DNA from: Telopea speciosissima
Taxonomy: Eukaryota > Streptophyta > Magnoliopsida > Proteales > Proteaceae
Assembly: GCF_018873765.1 (NCBI RefSeq)
Contig: NC_057926.1
Span: forward strand, 53,705,378 to 53,769,377
Length of the DNA: 64,000 nt
Reading direction: 5' to 3'
Made by a program: the position numbers and the translations under genes. The notes beneath the pieces are model-generated. The model searched no databases. It had not been told where the DNA came from and saw only the letters and a program-made list of their open reading frames with translations. This document shows, in pieces, positions 59,901 through 64,000 of the stretch (position 1 is the stretch's first letter; the number at the start of each line of letters is the position of its first letter).

Positions 59901-62900
59901 AGATTCCTAAGTGGTCCACCTAAATAGGCATCTCTTGACTATCCAAATATCTGCCACATGGTAGTTCTATTGGAGCACAAATTTTGTCGTTATGGATTGT
60001 CCAAATCACCTCCAATTAGTCTATCAATTTTGAGTTCTAATTGGTCAGGAAATCAACTTTCACAACTTTTGAAATCATCTTTAATTCGACTATTGAAAAT
60101 ATAGGGATAGTAATCCACAGATGGTGGACCATATATGGAGATTGAGTCTAAATCTTGACACATGAATAAACCAAAGAAGGAACAACTATCCAATAGTTGG
60201 TTTGACTAAAGCTGCCTCTACATGGCTTGAAATTGTTGTACTAAGACAAGGTTTTGCAATGAAAATTTTCCTTTCCTCCTTAATATTTAGTTATTGAGAA
60301 ATACTTATTGGATTGACCTTAACTAATGAAAAACCGTTTATCAATTTATCGTTTTAAAATTATCTAGTAGTTTATTTTCATAGTTATAAACTAATTTATT
60401 GTTTAACCACTGTAATCATGAGAAATTATTTATTAACTTTTGTTAGTTATAATCTTATTTTTAATATAAGATTCCATTGATAGAGCTACAAAGATAGTTA
60501 AGCGGACATATTTAATTTTTATCCACAGATATTTAAAATATTTTATGTATATCAAAAGCGAAACAATGTTGCATTAGGTGCGCACTTTGCAGTTTCATAA
60601 CTTTGGACTTGTTTGGTCATTTCTTCTTAAACAATTTTGATAAGAAAAAGAAACCATTTTGCATTAATTTAATGTGCGATTAGGAAAATGGATTTATTGT
60701 GATTACTCTTTATAAATTCAAGAAAAATAATAAGATTTAAGTTACCACCTTCACACCTAAGCATATATGCTTCCACCACTAAATCAATTTTGGTGTGAAT
60801 AATGCAAATTCAAGATTCCTTGATTGTGTGAATCAACTTGTATTGTGGCCTATTAACCATGGGAATGATATGGTTGAACTTGATTTAATCATGAAAAATG
60901 GAAGTGGTTATAAAATTACTTGGTACCAGATGCATGTCACAGACATTGGAATAAAAACCATTAACATCTGCCATGAAATCTGTGACATTACTGCAGTAGT
61001 TCCTAAGAGTTCCATGATTGAGATAAGAAGTTCTTCAATTTGGCGTGGAATAGAGGTATCAATTACACTTTGATCTATTGATGCCTGCATAGGAAAATAG
61101 AATTTCTTTAGAATTATATTATTTTTACGGTGATCAAATAAGATCATTTGGATCTAAAGAGTATTAAGGATATTTACTAACCCGATTTAGAATCCTTCCA
61201 CTTGGAGTAGAATCAAAAAATGACAAAGGAGCACGAAAAATACACAAATGCATTTTATTGAAGAGTAGAGTGGCTGTCTTATATCCAGTAGTTACAATGA
61301 GCATGATCCTTATAAGTTCACATAGAGATCTTCCAAGGGTCAAAGCAACATAAACAAAGATGATAGTGGATCCTCTAAAATGGGGTCTCATATCTTTTGA
61401 AATGGGAGTGGCCAACACCATCCAGTAACTGCTGATTATTCGGAGAAGCTGAAAAAGAATTTCTGCCAACAATATAAATGGTACAAAAGCCCCTTTATAT
61501 GCAGCAGTAACATACTTCCAGTATAATGAAAGCCTAACTCCACCTTTATCTCTCTTTTCTTCTTGGACAAGCTATCCTTTTGGCCCAACTGGTTCTTCTA
61601 TTTTGTGGTTTATAGGTTCTCTTTCCTTATCATCTTGAATAGAATTCTCGCAATGTAGCACATTATCATCATCTTTCTCCCCATTAACTAAATTATTCAA
61701 AGTAACCCCACATTCAATAGAATTAAATTCAGCTAAAGCTTTTCTATGTGGACCTACTAAATCCATAAAATCGGTGCCTGAACTAAGAATATCTTCGTAT
61801 TTTCCTGCTTGAGTAATCTTTCCATCTTTCATTACCTATTAAACAAGAGAAGGAAAATGGTCACTCTCATACCAGGTTGAAGGATTTAAAATCGGGAAAG
61901 AAAGATGACATATTCTCACCAGGATAAGATCAGCAAAAGATAAAAACTCTACTTGGTGGGTAACATAAATTACTGTTTTTGAACCTAAAATTCTCAACAA
62001 GCACTCCTGTCACAAAAAATTTAGATATTCATAATTAGTTACCCAAAAAGAATTTTCTTGGTTATATAACAGAGTCAAAGAGTTTTACATATGCTTTTTA
62101 TTTTAATTTTAAAAAATATAAGAAACATACATAAAAAAGCCAAGAGTTTTACATATACTTTGTATTTTAATTTTAAAAAAGATAAGAAACATCAAACAAT
62201 AGATTTTATGTAATAACATGCATCACTAAGTATTATGTGTTCATCAAGCAAAGATTTAGAAGTGAAGGTCAAAGAGCAGCTACCTTAAAAAGATGAGTTC
62301 CTGTGTGAGCATCAACAGCACTAAAAGGATCATCAAGCAGATATATATCAGCATCATGGTACAAAGCACGTGCAATCTGGATTCTTTGTTTTTGCCCACC
62401 ACTGAGGTTGACCCCTCTGTCCCCTATGATAGTCTGGTCTCCAAAGGCTAATAATTCTAGGTCCTTCTTCAATGAACATGCTTCAATGATCATTTCGTAC
62501 CTTTCTTTGTTCATTTCTTTACCAAACAATATGTTGTCTACTATCTTGCCACTCTGTATCCAAGGAGATTGTGGAACATAGGCCTTTGTTCCATTTAACC
62601 TAATAGTTCCAGATACCTTTGGCACTTCCCCCAATATACATGAAATTAGGCTTGACTTGCCTGACCCAATAGAACCACAAACAACCACTCTCATACCCCG
62701 GTACACTCGAAAATTAATATCTTTTAGTGTAAGATTAGGGGATTGAAGGTCCCAAGAGAAACTCCCATTGACTATCTCAATTGCAACGTTGACACAATCT
62801 CTTGGAAGCTTTTGTACTATATTTGGATGAAGATTATCGAGACAGAGGAATGAGGTGATCCTGTTTAGGGAAACTTTAGTCTGAACTACATAAGAAATTG

Positions 62901-64000
62901 TGTCTGGTAGATTATAAATAGGCCCTCGTAATATCTCAAATGTTGCAAGTGCAGATAGAATCTTCCCCGATTCTAGTGGAATTCCCATAAGCACACAAAA
63001 GCCAAAAGTAACCATGGATACAAACATGGGGGCAGACATGTAAACAGAGCCAATTAGAGCTGATGTATAAAGTACCTTTTTTAGCCATCTTGTTTCCAAC
63101 TTCCTGAGCTCAATTATCTTGTCTAAGAACTTCATCTCCCAACCATGGAGCTTGAGAATTCTCATATTCCTCAGAGCTTCAGATGTCACCTTCATCCGTT
63201 GATCCTTTGAATCCATCAATTCCCCTTGAAAAGTTCCCTGGAGTTTTCCTAGTGGAACATTTGCTAACATCAAAATTATTGTGGCAACAAAAGCTACAAG
63301 TGAAGCGAGCCTAAGGCTCTTGTATAAGATCAATAGTGCTAGAACAATCTGAAGAGGCACCCTCCATATATCATGTAAGTACCAACTGAAGAAGCCAATC
63401 CTTTCAACATCTACACTTATCAAATTAATGTTCTCTCCACTAGAGTGGTCCCGCTTTGATTGGCTTGAAAGCCTGAGACCCTTCTTATAGATTATTGCTA
63501 ACAAGGCAGCACGGACCCTATTTCCCATCTTTCGCAATTGAAAGAACAAGTGCCTCTCTGAAAGGCTCCTTATGAGTTTTGAAAGAAAGAAAATAAACAC
63601 TAGTATATAACCTTTATATTTTAGTTGGTGAGGGCTATTAAGATACTGAACAAAGGCGTCAATAAGATATGGTCCAATATAAGAAGCCAATGTGTGTACA
63701 ATGGAGAATAGAGCCGTCCATAGAATTTCTTTCCATGTTGAGAGAATCAATGCCTTCACCAGCTTAAGTATGCTTATATGATCAACATTACCCTTATCAT
63801 TACCATCAGATTCAAGTTTATTTTTGAAACAAGCAAAGACCACCTTAGCACTATCATAATTGGCAAGTTGAGGAACATCATCAAGGTCCAGTGTTTTTGT
63901 ACACCCGAGTGCAAGCAAAGGATTCATCCAAGAGAAAGTAAAAATACTACTAAGATTTGCATTTGCATAAGGAGTTACAGTCTCTCCACTGAAATTTGAT
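56936..64000 (-). CDS. ABCC-type (MRP) transporter, 5' end outside window, one in-frame TAG
   Basis: Plant ABCC proteins pump glutathione conjugates and similar anions across the vacuolar or plasma membrane. Ten exons: 64,000-62,284; 62,006-61,920; 61,835-61,182; 61,084-60,920; 59,189-58,895; 58,783-58,575; 58,419-58,114; 57,683-57,620; 57,399-57,160; 57,036-56,936. They join in one frame of about 1,278 codons. About 230-240 N-terminal residues (TMD0) lie outside; the window opens before [21 protein letters not shown]1: Walker [10 protein letters not shown] (about 62,663), VPQSPW, signature [30 protein letters not shown]2: GRTGSGKST (about 58,325), VIPQDP, signature [23 protein letters not shown]. 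All catalytic motifs are intact. A TAG at 61,572-61,574 interrupts [14 protein letters not shown], where relatives have glutamine, so the product would stop after NBD1. The intron after 58,575 has a GC donor. Closest family by memory: the ABCC3 clade. The 1.7-kb intron 59,190-60,919 holds nothing recognisable. Confidence 0.9.

Overview
This is a window of nuclear DNA from a flowering plant. The evidence is AT-rich intergenic DNA, genes split by GT-AG introns, plant-only families (NOD26-like aquaporin, RSL-type bHLH, BURP proteins, plant ABCC transporter), an Au-type SINE and many plant MITEs and MULEs. I cannot name the species. Six host gene models can be supported, all on the minus strand, and every exon chain below was built by hand from splice sites and frame.

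Layout. 0.1-3.0 kb: one Mutator-like element nested in another. 3-10 kb: gene-free, with a MITE, a LINE remnant, a 90-bp tandem repeat and a MITE cluster. 10.1-14.2 kb: NIP subgroup I aquaporin, five exons, 269 aa. 14.4-19.3 kb: gene-free, with a probable solo LTR that has internal tandem duplications, and TA-rich tandem repeats. 19.3-23.0 kb: ARM-repeat protein, two exons, 377 aa, with an Au SINE in its intron. 23-43.6 kb: a 20-kb gene-poor stretch of MITEs, a Copia-type LTR piece and a Pack-MULE (28,322-29,994) carrying fragments of two unrelated host genes, succinate dehydrogenase subunit 2 and a 13-lipoxygenase. 43.65-45.05 kb: RSL-type bHLH, five exons, 325 aa. 45-49 kb: gene-free, with a SINE. 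49.6-54.7 kb: two tandem BURP genes (341 aa each) separated by a three-unit tandem array of about 460 bp. 56.9-64.0 kb: the last ten exons of an ABCC (MRP) transporter whose 5' end lies beyond the window; its frame is intact except for one in-frame TAG.

The genes do not form a pathway. Individually they suggest membrane transport (NIP, ABCC), cell-wall proteins (BURP pair), root-hair-type transcription control (bHLH) and an ARM-repeat scaffold. I saw no clear new biological system. The most novel object is the two-gene Pack-MULE, with head-to-head captured exons and a junction duplication. Next are the nonsense codon in the ABCC gene and the very uneven divergence between the BURP copies.
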